From assembly GCA_945915475.1 (NCBI GenBank), contig CAMEFI010000003.1:92019-156018 (forward strand): a DNA stretch of 64,000 bases, written 5' to 3'. This DNA is from an uncultured Clostridium sp. GTDB taxonomy: Bacteria > Bacillota > Clostridia > Lachnospirales > Lachnospiraceae. This document shows positions 48,470 to 57,053 of this stretch, piece after piece. The translations under genes and the position numbers were made by a program. Every line of letters starts with the position of its first letter. Position 1 is the first letter of the stretch. The notes beneath the pieces are model-generated. The model saw only the letters and a program-made list of their open reading frames with translations, was not told the DNA's origin and ran no database searches.

Positions 48470-49663
48470 ATGTATGCAAAATTAGAAAGTGGTAAAATGG
48501 ACAAGCTCACTGGGAAGAAAGTGCTATTGTTTGGCGCAGGTTCATCTGGTTTAAAAAGCTTAGAAGAATGTAATCGTGTACAGGCTGAAGTGCTTGGTTT
48601 TGTAGATAACAACCAATCTCTCAGGGGAACTGTGATAGAGGGATATCCAGTTTATACACCAAAAGATATTTTTGAATTTCCGGATGCAACTATTTTAATT
48701 GCTAGTATTTATGTGAATGAGATAAGACAACAGTTGTATGAGATGGGAATTGATGAAAATAGGATAGAAGTAATTCAATTAGGGGCTATCAGAGAGACAA
48801 TTGAAAGAGAAGAATTTTTTAGACCATTATTGGATGATGATGAGGCAAATAAATATCTATACCAGAAGTTATTAAATGATGCCCCGTTTTTTGCAGGACG
48901 TTTAGGCGGTAATGAATTGGAATGTATTGTGGATTATCAATATGTACTTCATCGGAATATAGATAATAAGGAGTGTTATCACAATAATTTAAAAATTTAT
49001 ATGAAGCAGGGAGCTGGCTTCTTTCCTACGGAAGATGAGTTGTTAGATCAATTTTCACAATTGTATTTAGATGATTTGCAAGATGTTGATTTTTTGTGGA
49101 GTATGTGGTTGTCATGGTTTGAAAATGATTTGTATCAGAAGAATTGTCCGGATGCAGAAATAGCATTTTATAATAATTTGGCAATCCCCTATCAATTTGA
49201 GACTCCTTGGACATATGCGTTGAAAGGAAAGCGTGTGCTGGTGATTCATCCTTTCAAGGATTCTATTATTCATAATTATGATAAACGGACAAAATTGTTT
49301 CAAAATCAAAAATTGTTACCAGATTTTGAGCTGATAACATTAAAAGCGGTACAAAGTTTAGGTGAAGAGTTGCCAATATATAAAGATTGGTTTGAAGCTT
49401 TACGGTATATGGAACGGCAGGTTGATGGATTAGAATTTGATGTTGCTCTTATTGGTGCCGGTGCATATGGTTTTCCTTTGGCAGCATATATTAAACGAAT
49501 GGGGAAAAAGGCATTACATGTAGGTGGAATGTTACAATTGCTTTTTGGAATAAAAGGTAAAGCATATAATTATTTAAATGTATATAATGACTATTGGACA
49601 AGCCCTCAAGATACAGAAAGACCAAAAGGATATCAAAAGGTTGAACAAGGAAGATATTGGTAG
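48470..49663 (+). CDS. Rossmann domain plus GT-D-like glycosyltransferase domain
   Basis: A 397-residue protein. Residues ~15-110 form a Rossmann domain (KKVLLFGAGSSGLKSLEECN, GFVDNN, ILIASIYVNEI). Residues ~135-395 resemble GT-D (DUF1792) transferases, with FFAGRLGGNELE as a variant of the usual RFGDGE motif and VALIGAGAYGFPLAAYIKRMGKKALHVGG near the end. It is encoded 11 bases after the HAD/Rossmann gene in the same operon. A role in adding a sugar to the glycan is likely; the missing exact RFGDGE makes the GT-D call moderate. Composition becomes AT-rich towards its 3' end. Confidence 0.72.
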   Translation: MYAKLESGKMDKLTGKKVLLFGAGSSGLKSLEECNRVQAEVLGFVDNNQSLRGTVIEGYPVYTPKDIFEFPDATILIASIYVNEIRQQLYEMGIDENRIEVIQLGAIRETIEREEFFRPLLDDDEANKYLYQKLLNDAPFFAGRLGGNELECIVDYQYVLHRNIDNKECYHNNLKIYMKQGAGFFPTEDELLDQFSQLYLDDLQDVDFLWSMWLSWFENDLYQKNCPDAEIAFYNNLAIPYQFETPWTYALKGKRVLVIHPFKDSIIHNYDKRTKLFQNQKLLPDFELITLKAVQSLGEELPIYKDWFEALRYMERQVDGLEFDVALIGAGAYGFPLAAYIKRMGKKALHVGGMLQLLFGIKGKAYNYLNVYNDYWTSPQDTERPKGYQKVEQGRYW

Positions 49664-49681
49664 GAGGAGGTATATATAACA

Positions 49682-50905
49682 ATGCATAGAATTGTAATAT
49701 TTGGAACAGGTAAAAGTGCTGAGAAAGTATGTAAGTCAATAAAAAATACTACTGTAGAAATTGTAAATTTTGTGGACAATAATTACAATAAACATGGTAA
49801 AATGTTTAATGACAGAGAAATTATTTCTCCCAATGATTTAGTTGATTTACAATATGATTATATTGTTATTGCTATTATTAAATATACATCAGTAATCAGG
49901 CAATTACTTAATATTGGAGTTTCTGCAGATAAAATTATACCATATTTTGATATAGACATTATCGACAAAGAAATTACATCAGAAATAATAGATGTTCATA
50001 AATTATTGAAGGATTATTATGACCTGAAACTTCAGAGACTAACAATAGAGATGAATAATAAGCCGTATGAAATTTTGACTGATGATAAAAGATATATTCC
50101 GGAAGTTAAGGACATAAATGATACTATTGATGAATTAATTAATTCTAATATGTCTATTAGTAGATTTGGTGATGGTGAAATAAAATTAATTGCAGGAAAG
50201 GATATAGGATTTCAAAAGGCAAATTCTGATTTGAGTCGGCGATTAAAAGAGGTGTTATATAATGAGATTAATAACCATATTGTAGGAATCCTTAATGTAT
50301 TTGGTAGCTTGTCGACATATACAGAAGATTTGCAGACTTATTTTCGGAGTTATTTGTATGAGTATGATAGAGAATTTCAATATGGATTATTAAATCAAAA
50401 CAAGGTGTATTATGATGCTTTTATAACCAGACCATACATATCTTATCGTGATAAATCTCATGCCCGAAAAGTGTTTGATAAGTTTAAGAAAATTTGGGAC
50501 GATAAAGAGATTTTAATTGTAGAAGGTGATCGTTCACGATTAGGACGAGGAAATGATTTGTTTGATAATGTAAAAGATTGTAAGAGAATTATTTGTCCAA
50601 ATGAAAATGCATTTGAACAATATGATAAGATATTTGAAAGTATTGTTAAACAGGATAAAAAGTATCTTATACTCTTAGCATTAGGACCAACGGCAACTAT
50701 TCTCGCATATGATCTGGCAAAAGCAGGGTATCGAGCTATTGATATAGGTCATATTGATATTGAATATGAATGGTATCAAATGGGGGCAGAAGAGAAAGTA
50801 CCTATCAAACATAAATATACAAATGAGGCATATGGTGGTAATTCATTGTTTGAAGTAGAAGATGAAGAGTATGATAAGCAGATTATTGAGGTTATAAATG
50901 GTTAA
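49682..50905 (+). CDS. Rossmann domain plus GT-D (DUF1792) glycosyltransferase
   Basis: A 407-residue protein with the same architecture as its upstream neighbour: Rossmann domain at 1-100 (IVIFGTGKSAEKVCKSI, NFVDNN), then a GT-D domain at ~140-400 with the hallmark ISRFGDGEIKLI, FITRPYISY, GDRSRLGRGNDLF and LLALGPTATILAYDLAKAGYRAIDIGHID. GT-D enzymes (found in streptococcal Fap1-type glycosylation clusters) transfer glucose to glycoprotein glycans. The N-terminal domain may bind a nucleotide or partner. GGAGGAGG precedes the ATG. Codons are strongly AT-biased relative to the 39-48 kb genes. Confidence 0.85.
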   Translation: MHRIVIFGTGKSAEKVCKSIKNTTVEIVNFVDNNYNKHGKMFNDREIISPNDLVDLQYDYIVIAIIKYTSVIRQLLNIGVSADKIIPYFDIDIIDKEITSEIIDVHKLLKDYYDLKLQRLTIEMNNKPYEILTDDKRYIPEVKDINDTIDELINSNMSISRFGDGEIKLIAGKDIGFQKANSDLSRRLKEVLYNEINNHIVGILNVFGSLSTYTEDLQTYFRSYLYEYDREFQYGLLNQNKVYYDAFITRPYISYRDKSHARKVFDKFKKIWDDKEILIVEGDRSRLGRGNDLFDNVKDCKRIICPNENAFEQYDKIFESIVKQDKKYLILLALGPTATILAYDLAKAGYRAIDIGHIDIEYEWYQMGAEEKVPIKHKYTNEAYGGNSLFEVEDEEYDKQIIEVING

Positions 50906-50951
50906 ATTGATATGAGAACTATTTTTTATAATGTTTATGAGGATGAGAAGA

Positions 50952-52055
50952 ATGAAGAAGATATTGATCATGGGAACCTGTTCAAGTATTTATGTTAAAG
51001 AATATATTGTTGCTATGAAAAAATTTAATCCTGATTTATCGTTTGAATTATTGGCTGATGATTTTGGTATATTTGAAAAATATTATAAAAAACATGGTAT
51101 AAAAACTTATACGTTACCTGATCCCCGAAAACATGCAGTTAAGAGAAAACTTATGATGTTTAGTTTATGTAACAAATATGATTATATTCACGTTCATGTT
51201 GTTAGAAATGAGACTTTAGAGCTTGCAAGATCAATTGCTGGAAATAAAAGTAAAATTATTATTTCATATTGGGATTATCCTTCTAGCAAAGTTGAAATTA
51301 AGGAAACTGAACAATATTTACCGGGTATATATAAGATAAATTTTCTTTCGGAAAATCTTAGAAATGAATTTATTCACAATTATGGTGATAAATATAATAA
51401 TAAGTTAGTACAAGTTGATTTGGTTATGAATTGTTTAGAACATATATTGAGGATTTCTGACAACGTAGATATTAATAAATTAGCAAAAAAAGCTAAAAAA
51501 GATTTTGGATTTCCAAAAGATAAATATATTGTTGCAGTAGGTTATTGTGGTAGAAGAGATCAACAACACATACAAGTTATAAATGAACTTTTGAGATTAC
51601 CTGTTGCATATAGAAAAAGGCTATGTGTTTTTTTGCATGTATCATATGGCGTTGAAATGAAATCGTATTTGAAAAAATTGGAAAATTTAAAAGAAAGATG
51701 TAAACAGTATGATTTACAAGTGATAATATCAGATGAATTTTTTACTGGAAAGAAATTAATGCTTTTAAGATATGCTGTAGATATGTTTATTAATGCAGAA
51801 CCTAGAGATGCTTTATCGGGTACAATGCTAGAGTATTTGTCTACTGGTACTTCTGTACTTAATGCTGGATGGTTAAATTATCCTGAATTAGATAAATACC
51901 ATATAGAGTATGAGCAGTTTAAGCAGTTTGACGATTTATCCCAGGTATTAATTGATACGATTGAAAAGAAAAGAAATTATACAAATATTGAGAAAATGAA
52001 AGAACATTGGTCATGGGAAAACCGTGCACCAATATGGAATAAATTATATAAATAA
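50952..52055 (+). CDS. Glycosyltransferase (GT-B fold, family-4-like)
   Basis: About 367 residues. The N-terminus is KKILIMGTCSSIYVKEYIVAMKKFNPD; the middle has a conserved IVAVGYCGRRDQQHIQVINELLRLP and the nucleotide half ends in MFINAEPRDALSGTMLEYLSTGTSVLNAGWLNYPEL, where the GTMLEYLSTG stretch replaces the classical EX7E loop. GAGGATGAG at 50939-50947 favours the ATG at 50952 over three in-frame upstream ATGs. Probably adds a sugar to the flagellar glycan on the cytosolic side. Donor and acceptor are not predictable. Strongly AT-rich. Confidence 0.8.
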   Translation: MKKILIMGTCSSIYVKEYIVAMKKFNPDLSFELLADDFGIFEKYYKKHGIKTYTLPDPRKHAVKRKLMMFSLCNKYDYIHVHVVRNETLELARSIAGNKSKIIISYWDYPSSKVEIKETEQYLPGIYKINFLSENLRNEFIHNYGDKYNNKLVQVDLVMNCLEHILRISDNVDINKLAKKAKKDFGFPKDKYIVAVGYCGRRDQQHIQVINELLRLPVAYRKRLCVFLHVSYGVEMKSYLKKLENLKERCKQYDLQVIISDEFFTGKKLMLLRYAVDMFINAEPRDALSGTMLEYLSTGTSVLNAGWLNYPELDKYHIEYEQFKQFDDLSQVLIDTIEKKRNYTNIEKMKEHWSWENRAPIWNKLYK

Positions 52056-52070
52056 GGAGGAAAGAAAAGT

Positions 52071-52553
52071 ATGAATAAAACGGTTGCAGGCCTGTTAGGA
52101 GGAATAGTTGGTATCGGAGGAGGAATAGCAGTCTCTAGAAAACTATTTAAAGGTGATAGTGTAGGGTTGGAGAAAAAGGTTGATAAGTTTAAAATGTATT
52201 ATGAATTATTAAACACTTGGTTAAAAATAAAACAGAATGGTGAATCTGTTGAAAAATTTTTTGAAGATAACAACTACAAAAGAATAGGAATATATGGAAT
52301 GGGGGAGTTGGGGAATAGATTATGCGAGGAATTATCTAACTCAAATATTGAAATTGTATATACAGCCGACAAAGCTCCTATGACAACATTTTCTGAGTAT
52401 GATGTCGTAGAGATTGATGAAATGACAGATGATGTTGATGTTGTAGTAGTAACACCGATTTTTGATTTTGATAATGTAAAAGATAAAATTGAGGAGTATA
52501 TTAATGTGCCGGTGATTTCACTAGATGATATAATTTTTGGATTGGACATTTAA
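52071..52553 (+). CDS. Small membrane-anchored Rossmann-like protein
   Basis: A 160-residue protein with an N-terminal Gly-rich hydrophobic segment (AGLLGGIVGIGGGIAVS, residues 6-22), a short coiled-coil linker and a Rossmann-like domain at 70-155 (RIGIYGMGELGNRLCEEL, VVVVTPIFDF). It is the fourth consecutive protein here carrying such a domain, but it lacks a transferase part. The hydrophobic start may anchor it at the membrane or act as a helical hairpin. GGAGG precedes the ATG. Function unknown; a redox or nucleotide-sugar scaffold is speculation. Confidence 0.75.
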   Translation: MNKTVAGLLGGIVGIGGGIAVSRKLFKGDSVGLEKKVDKFKMYYELLNTWLKIKQNGESVEKFFEDNNYKRIGIYGMGELGNRLCEELSNSNIEIVYTADKAPMTTFSEYDVVEIDEMTDDVDVVVVTPIFDFDNVKDKIEEYINVPVISLDDIIFGLDI

Positions 52554-52604
52554 ATGATTTTTGAGTAATTTGTTTCTAATTATAAGAGAGGGTTGGAATT
52601 AGTA

Positions 52605-52718
52605 ATGAGTTTTGAGTGTGATAAACCATCCTTTAGCGTTGTTAGGGCCGTTTATAATGATGAATTATATGAATTGAAAGTAGATGAAATTGAACAATTT
52701 AAAAGAAAAAGTAATTAG
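52605..52718 (+). CDS. Possible 37-residue ORF in a decayed stretch
   Basis: ATG at 52605 to TAG at 52716-52718, with AGAGAGGG about 11 bases upstream. The peptide is acidic and has no recognisable motif (ends VDEIEQFKRKSN). It sits between the small Rossmann gene and two pseudogenes, so it may be another remnant rather than a working gene. Confidence 0.3.
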   Translation: MSFECDKPSFSVVRAVYNDELYELKVDEIEQFKRKSN

Positions 52719-52786
52719 AAGGTGAGTGGAAGGATAATATGTTAGAATATTTTTAAAAATTATTAGATGACAATTTGTGTTAATAT

Positions 52787-53179
52787 ATGGATAAAAATAT
52801 AGTTCTATATGGGGTAAATGAGAGCATTCAATTTATAATGCAATTAATTAAAATTAAATATCATAAGGAGGTTGTAGCTGTTTTAGATAGATGGGAGAAT
52901 GAGAATTGTTATCAGGTAATGCATTTGATGAGTTTGTATTATGCATTTGGGGATAACGATGTGATTATTAATTTATATCCAAGTAGGTTAACACCGTTGG
53001 CAGAGTTTGAGAATATAGGAGAAAATAAGCAAAATTTATCAGATGATTTTATGGTTGTATAATTATATAATTCAATATATGGCGATACAGGAAATCAAAT
53101 TATTCCTATAACATTTTATGATTGGTTAGAAATTAAGTATGGAATAGATATTACGAATTGTTCAGTAGAAAGAATGTAA
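52787..53179 (+). pseudogene. Rossmann-domain gene remnant with in-frame stop
   Basis: From ATG 52787 a frame encodes a Rossmann-like start (KNIVLYGVNESIQFIMQLI, VVAVLDRWE), stops at TAA 53060, and continues open in the same frame to 53179 with protein-like sequence (LYNSIYGDTGNQIIPITFYDWLEIKYGI). The stop therefore splits one older gene. Its first domain is related to the Rossmann domains of the preceding genes; the rest of a presumed transferase is lost. Confidence 0.6.
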
Positions 53180-53591
53180 ATGGACGAGGTGCTCATGGAT
53201 ATTATCCAACAAATTTTACAATGTTGTATGAAGCATTTGCACTGTTGCCAGATAAGCAAAATGCAAAGATATTTGATTTTGGATGTGGTAAAGGTGCTAA
53301 TTTTATTGCTTTAAGAGAGTTTGGATATTCAAAGATAGGAGGGGTGGAGTATACTGATAAAATATATCAAATTTTAAAGAAAAATTTAGGCGTATTAGGA
53401 ATTTTATATATAGAAAATAGTATTAATGACAATATAAATGTAAGCATATATTTGAATAATGCAATTATATTAAGAAAGAATTAGATGAGTATAATACATA
53501 TATATTATTTAATCCGTTTTCTTATGAAATATCACAGAAAGTCATTCACAATATTATAGATAGTTTAAAAAGAAATAAGAGGAAGTATTGA
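53158..53591 (+). pseudogene. SAM-dependent methyltransferase remnant, frameshifted
   Basis: A frame from 53158 contains the SAM motif IFDFGCGKGANFIALREFG and YYPTNFTMLYEAF, but it stops at 53484. The natural continuation (DEYNTYILFNPFSYEISQKVIHNIIDSLKRN) lies in the +1 frame up to TGA at 53589-53591, so a frameshift near 53440-53475 has broken the gene. LFNPF is typical of the C-terminal part of such methyltransferases. The N-terminus is also incomplete and overlaps the previous remnant. Confidence 0.65.
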
Positions 53592-53665
53592 TGATGAGCA
53601 TAAAAAATGTACAATGGATATTTGTTGTATAATAGACGATGATTGTCAATGAGAGAAGGTTGAAA

Positions 53666-54979
53666 ATGAAAAAAAATATATTAAATCGGATTAGAAATAA
53701 GGAATTAATAGTTGGTGTTGTAGGACTAGGATATGTAGGGTTGCCTCTTGCAGTGGAGAAAGCAAAAGCTGGGTTTCGTACAGTTGGTTTTGATGTACAA
53801 AATGAAAAAGTTGATATGGTGAATCATGCTCAAAACTATATTAATGATGTAATTGATAATGAATTAGAGGAAGTTGTAAATTCTGGAATGTTAAAGGCCA
53901 CTAATGAGTTTGATTTTATAAGAAATATGGATTTTATAGCTATTTGTGTTCCCACACCATTAGATGCTCATCAACAACCAGATATTAGCTATGTAAAATC
54001 AGCAGCTGAATTAGTTGCTTCTTATTTGAAGAAAGAATCCATAGTTGTATTAGAGTCTACAACTTATCCCGGAACAACAGAAGAGCTGTTGAAGAATATT
54101 TTAGAGGAAAAATCAGGTTTAAAGTGTGGGAGGGATTTTTATTTGGGATATTCTCCAGAGCGCGTTGATCCGGGAAATATAATATATCATACAAAAAATA
54201 CACCTAAAGTAGTTAGTGGTATTGGAGAAGATGCAACAGAAGTAATTGCAGAAATGTATCGTGCGGTAATAGACGGAGAGGTTCATGTTGTTTCGTCTCC
54301 ATCAGTTGCAGAGATGGAGAAAATTCTTGAAAATACCTATCGAAATATTAATATTGGATTAGTGAATGAGTTGACGATTTTGTGTAATAGGATGGGAATT
54401 AGTATATGGGAAGTTATAGATGCTGCAAAGACGAAACCATATGGATTTCAAGCGTTTTATCCTGGACCTGGATTAGGAGGACACTGTATTCCATTAGATC
54501 CATATTATTTATCATGGAGAGCAAGAGAATATGGATTTCATGTTTCTATGATTGAAAGTTCAATGATGATTAATGATAAAATGCCGGAATATTGTGTTGA
54601 ACGCATAGAGAAAATTTTAAACAGAGAAAAGAAAACATTAAATGGATCAAATTTATTAGTGTTAGGAGTTGCATATAAACAAAATATAAATGATTATAGA
54701 GAGAGCCCGGCTTTACATATTATAGATATACTGGAAAAGTATCAGGCTAATGTGGAGTATTATGATCCGTGGGTAGATGAGTATATTTTTAAAGGAGAAA
54801 GAAAATGCAGTTTGTCAGAATTAAATCCTGAGAAAATTGCATCATTTGATCTAGTAATTATAACAACTGCACATTCTGATTTTGATTATACAATGATTCA
54901 AAAAAACGCAAAAATGATTTTTGATACAAGAAATGCAATGAAAGGTATAACAATTCGTAATAATATTGAATTGTTATAA
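53666..54979 (+). CDS. Nucleotide-sugar dehydrogenase (UDP-ManNAc/UDP-GlcNAc 6-dehydrogenase type)
   Basis: About 437 residues. Family: enzymes that oxidise the C6 of a UDP- or GDP-sugar with two NAD+ to a uronic acid. The NAD motif VGVVGLGYVGLPLAVEKA, LESTTYPGTTEEL, YSPERVDPGN and the catalytic Cys near residue 274 in GLGGHCIPLDPYY are intact; the C-terminal domain has VLGVAYKQNINDYRESPALHI. The length and GLGGHCIPLDP form point to the WecC/WbpA group acting on N-acetylated sugars. GAGAGAAGG at 53651-53659 supports the ATG at 53666. It begins the second, AT-rich biosynthetic block after the decayed region. Confidence 0.92.
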   Translation: MKKNILNRIRNKELIVGVVGLGYVGLPLAVEKAKAGFRTVGFDVQNEKVDMVNHAQNYINDVIDNELEEVVNSGMLKATNEFDFIRNMDFIAICVPTPLDAHQQPDISYVKSAAELVASYLKKESIVVLESTTYPGTTEELLKNILEEKSGLKCGRDFYLGYSPERVDPGNIIYHTKNTPKVVSGIGEDATEVIAEMYRAVIDGEVHVVSSPSVAEMEKILENTYRNINIGLVNELTILCNRMGISIWEVIDAAKTKPYGFQAFYPGPGLGGHCIPLDPYYLSWRAREYGFHVSMIESSMMINDKMPEYCVERIEKILNREKKTLNGSNLLVLGVAYKQNINDYRESPALHIIDILEKYQANVEYYDPWVDEYIFKGERKCSLSELNPEKIASFDLVIITTAHSDFDYTMIQKNAKMIFDTRNAMKGITIRNNIELL

Positions 54980-54990
54980 AAGGTGGAAAA

Positions 54991-55803
54991 ATGGCATTAG
55001 ATTTAATGTATATTACTAATCAAGAGGAAGTTGCAACAATTGTTGAAGAAGCAGGAGTTGATAGGATCTGGATTGATTTGGAAAAAATAGGGAAAGAAAT
55101 TCGACAACCGGGAGATACCGTGAAATCAAATCATTCAATTGAAGATGTAAGGCGTATTAAGAATTGCTTGAATGTAGCTAAGTTGATTGTGCGAGTTAAT
55201 CCAATTAATGATTCATCAAAAGAAGAAATTGATGCGGTAATAAATAATGGGGCGGATATTATTATGTTACCGTATTATAAATCAATTGATGAGGTAAAGG
55301 CATTTTTGAATTATGTAGATGGAAGAATTAGAACAAGTCTTTTATTGGAAACCAAGGAAGCAGAGATGTGTTTGGACGAGACGCTTGAACTGAAAGGAAT
55401 AGATGAAATTCATATTGGCTTAAATGACTTACATATTTCTTATAGCAAAAAGTTTATGTTTGAATTGGTGACTGATGGGACGGTTGAGAGAATCTGTAAT
55501 AAAATTAGAAAAACAAAGATTTCTTACGGATTTGGAGGAATTGCAAGATTGGGCAATGGTCTTTTACCAGCCGATTATTTAATTCCAGAACATTATCGTT
55601 TGGGGAGCAATCGCGTAATTCTTGCAAGGAGTTTTTGTAATAGTTCTTTATATAATGAAAATCCACAGAAATTTATTCAGTTATTCAAAAGTGGTGTTAG
55701 AGATATAAGAGTATATGAGAAAAAAATTCAAAATGAATCGAAAGAATTTTTTGAAGCGAATAGACGAAAAATGACAGAAACTATCAGCAATATTATAGGA
55801 TAA
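54991..55803 (+). CDS. HpcH/HpaI-type aldolase (citrate lyase-like TIM barrel)
   Basis: A 270-residue cytosolic class II aldolase-like enzyme. Family members join or split pyruvate (or oxaloacetate) and an aldehyde. Metal ligands are visible: E near residue 120 in LLLETKEAE and D near 147 in IHIGLNDLHIS; the early RIWIDLE and the LIVRVNP stretch match the family. RBS AAAGGTGG precedes the ATG. It is followed within seven bases by a fold-III PLP enzyme and then an aminotransferase, so it likely makes a keto-acid that is aminated, an unusual addition to a flagellar glycan cluster. Confidence 0.82.
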   Translation: MALDLMYITNQEEVATIVEEAGVDRIWIDLEKIGKEIRQPGDTVKSNHSIEDVRRIKNCLNVAKLIVRVNPINDSSKEEIDAVINNGADIIMLPYYKSIDEVKAFLNYVDGRIRTSLLLETKEAEMCLDETLELKGIDEIHIGLNDLHISYSKKFMFELVTDGTVERICNKIRKTKISYGFGGIARLGNGLLPADYLIPEHYRLGSNRVILARSFCNSSLYNENPQKFIQLFKSGVRDIRVYEKKIQNESKEFFEANRRKMTETISNIIG

Positions 55804-55809
55804 GAGAAG

Positions 55810-57039
55810 ATGAAAATTACAAAAAAGTTAATTAATCGTATAAAAGAGGAATATGGTGAGACATTTTATATTTTAGATACAATACAGTTTAAGAATAATT
55901 ATAGAGAATTATTAACTACACTTAAAAAATATTATAGTGCTTCTAATATATCGTATTCTTACAAAACAAATTATATTCCTCGATTGTGTAAAATTGTAAA
56001 TGAGTTTGGTGGTTATGCAGAAACTGTTTCGGACATGGAGGTTGAGTTAGCAAAGAGATTAGGGGTTCCGATACATAAAATTATTATGAATGGTCCCTAC
56101 AAAAAAAAATCAACCGTCATTGAATTGATGCAAAAAGGCGGAACTGTCAATATTGACTCATTATACGACTTTCGTATCATAGAGGAGTTGGCAGAACATA
56201 ATCCAGAACGATTGTATCGCTTTTCAATTCGGTGTAACTTTGATGTGCAAGATGGTCGATTGTCTCGGTTTGGGTTTGATATAGAGGACAAAGATTTTAA
56301 ATATGTATTGCAAAAAGTAAATGCAACTTCAAATCTTGAAATAAAAGGATTTCATTGTCATTTTGCTTCAAGAAATATTAATTATTGGAAAAATCGTATT
56401 TATGGTATGTTGGATATAATTGATAACTACTATAAAGGAATACCTGAGTATATTAGTGTGGGTGGTGGAATATATGGGAAAATGCCAAATGATCTAAAAT
56501 TACAGTTTTCTGAATATGTACCTATGTATGAAGAATATGCAAAAGTTATTGGAGAACCTTTTAAGAAACGCTATGATATGCTAGAGGAAAAAATTAAACC
56601 TAAGCTTTTTGTGGAACCGGGAAGTGCTTTGTCTGGTGATGTTATGTACTTTGCAACACCTATTCTCAGTATCAAATCTGTTAGGGGAAAACAAATAGCG
56701 ACTTTATTAGGGAGTGTATACAACATTAATCCAACATTAAATGGTAAGAATCCGCCAATAAACATTATATCGTTTGGTGTACCTCAATGTGAATATACTG
56801 ATTTGGATATGGGTGGTTATACTTGTATCGAGTCGGATTATTTATATAAAGGATTTTCTGGAAAATGTGCAGTTGGCGATTATGTTGTGTTTGGGAATGT
56901 GGGTTCTTATTCTGTAGTATTAAAGCCACCATTTATTTTGCCTAATTTTCCTGTGATAGAGGTAAATGAAAATGATGAAATAATATTGATAAAGGAACAA
57001 GAGAATTTTGAAGATATATTTCATACATATATTATGTGA
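55810..57039 (+). CDS. Fold-type III PLP-dependent decarboxylase-like enzyme (LysA/ornithine decarboxylase group)
   Basis: A 409-residue enzyme. The PLP Lys is K52 in SYSYKTNY; the barrel continues with YAETVSDMEVELAKRLG, KIIMNGPYKKKS, the Arg/Phe-rich LSRFGFD stretch, GFHCHFAS, ISVGGGIYGKMP and EPGSAL. These are the marks of diaminopimelate, ornithine or arginine decarboxylases, although the C-terminal Cys/Asp substrate motif reads CESDYLYKGF. Substrate cannot be set by eye. It overlaps the aminotransferase region by translation spacing and belongs to the aldolase module. Possibly decarboxylates or racemises a product of that module. Confidence 0.85.
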   Translation: MKITKKLINRIKEEYGETFYILDTIQFKNNYRELLTTLKKYYSASNISYSYKTNYIPRLCKIVNEFGGYAETVSDMEVELAKRLGVPIHKIIMNGPYKKKSTVIELMQKGGTVNIDSLYDFRIIEELAEHNPERLYRFSIRCNFDVQDGRLSRFGFDIEDKDFKYVLQKVNATSNLEIKGFHCHFASRNINYWKNRIYGMLDIIDNYYKGIPEYISVGGGIYGKMPNDLKLQFSEYVPMYEEYAKVIGEPFKKRYDMLEEKIKPKLFVEPGSALSGDVMYFATPILSIKSVRGKQIATLLGSVYNINPTLNGKNPPINIISFGVPQCEYTDLDMGGYTCIESDYLYKGFSGKCAVGDYVVFGNVGSYSVVLKPPFILPNFPVIEVNENDEIILIKEQENFEDIFHTYIM

Positions 57040-57053
57040 GAGAGGAATTGTAT

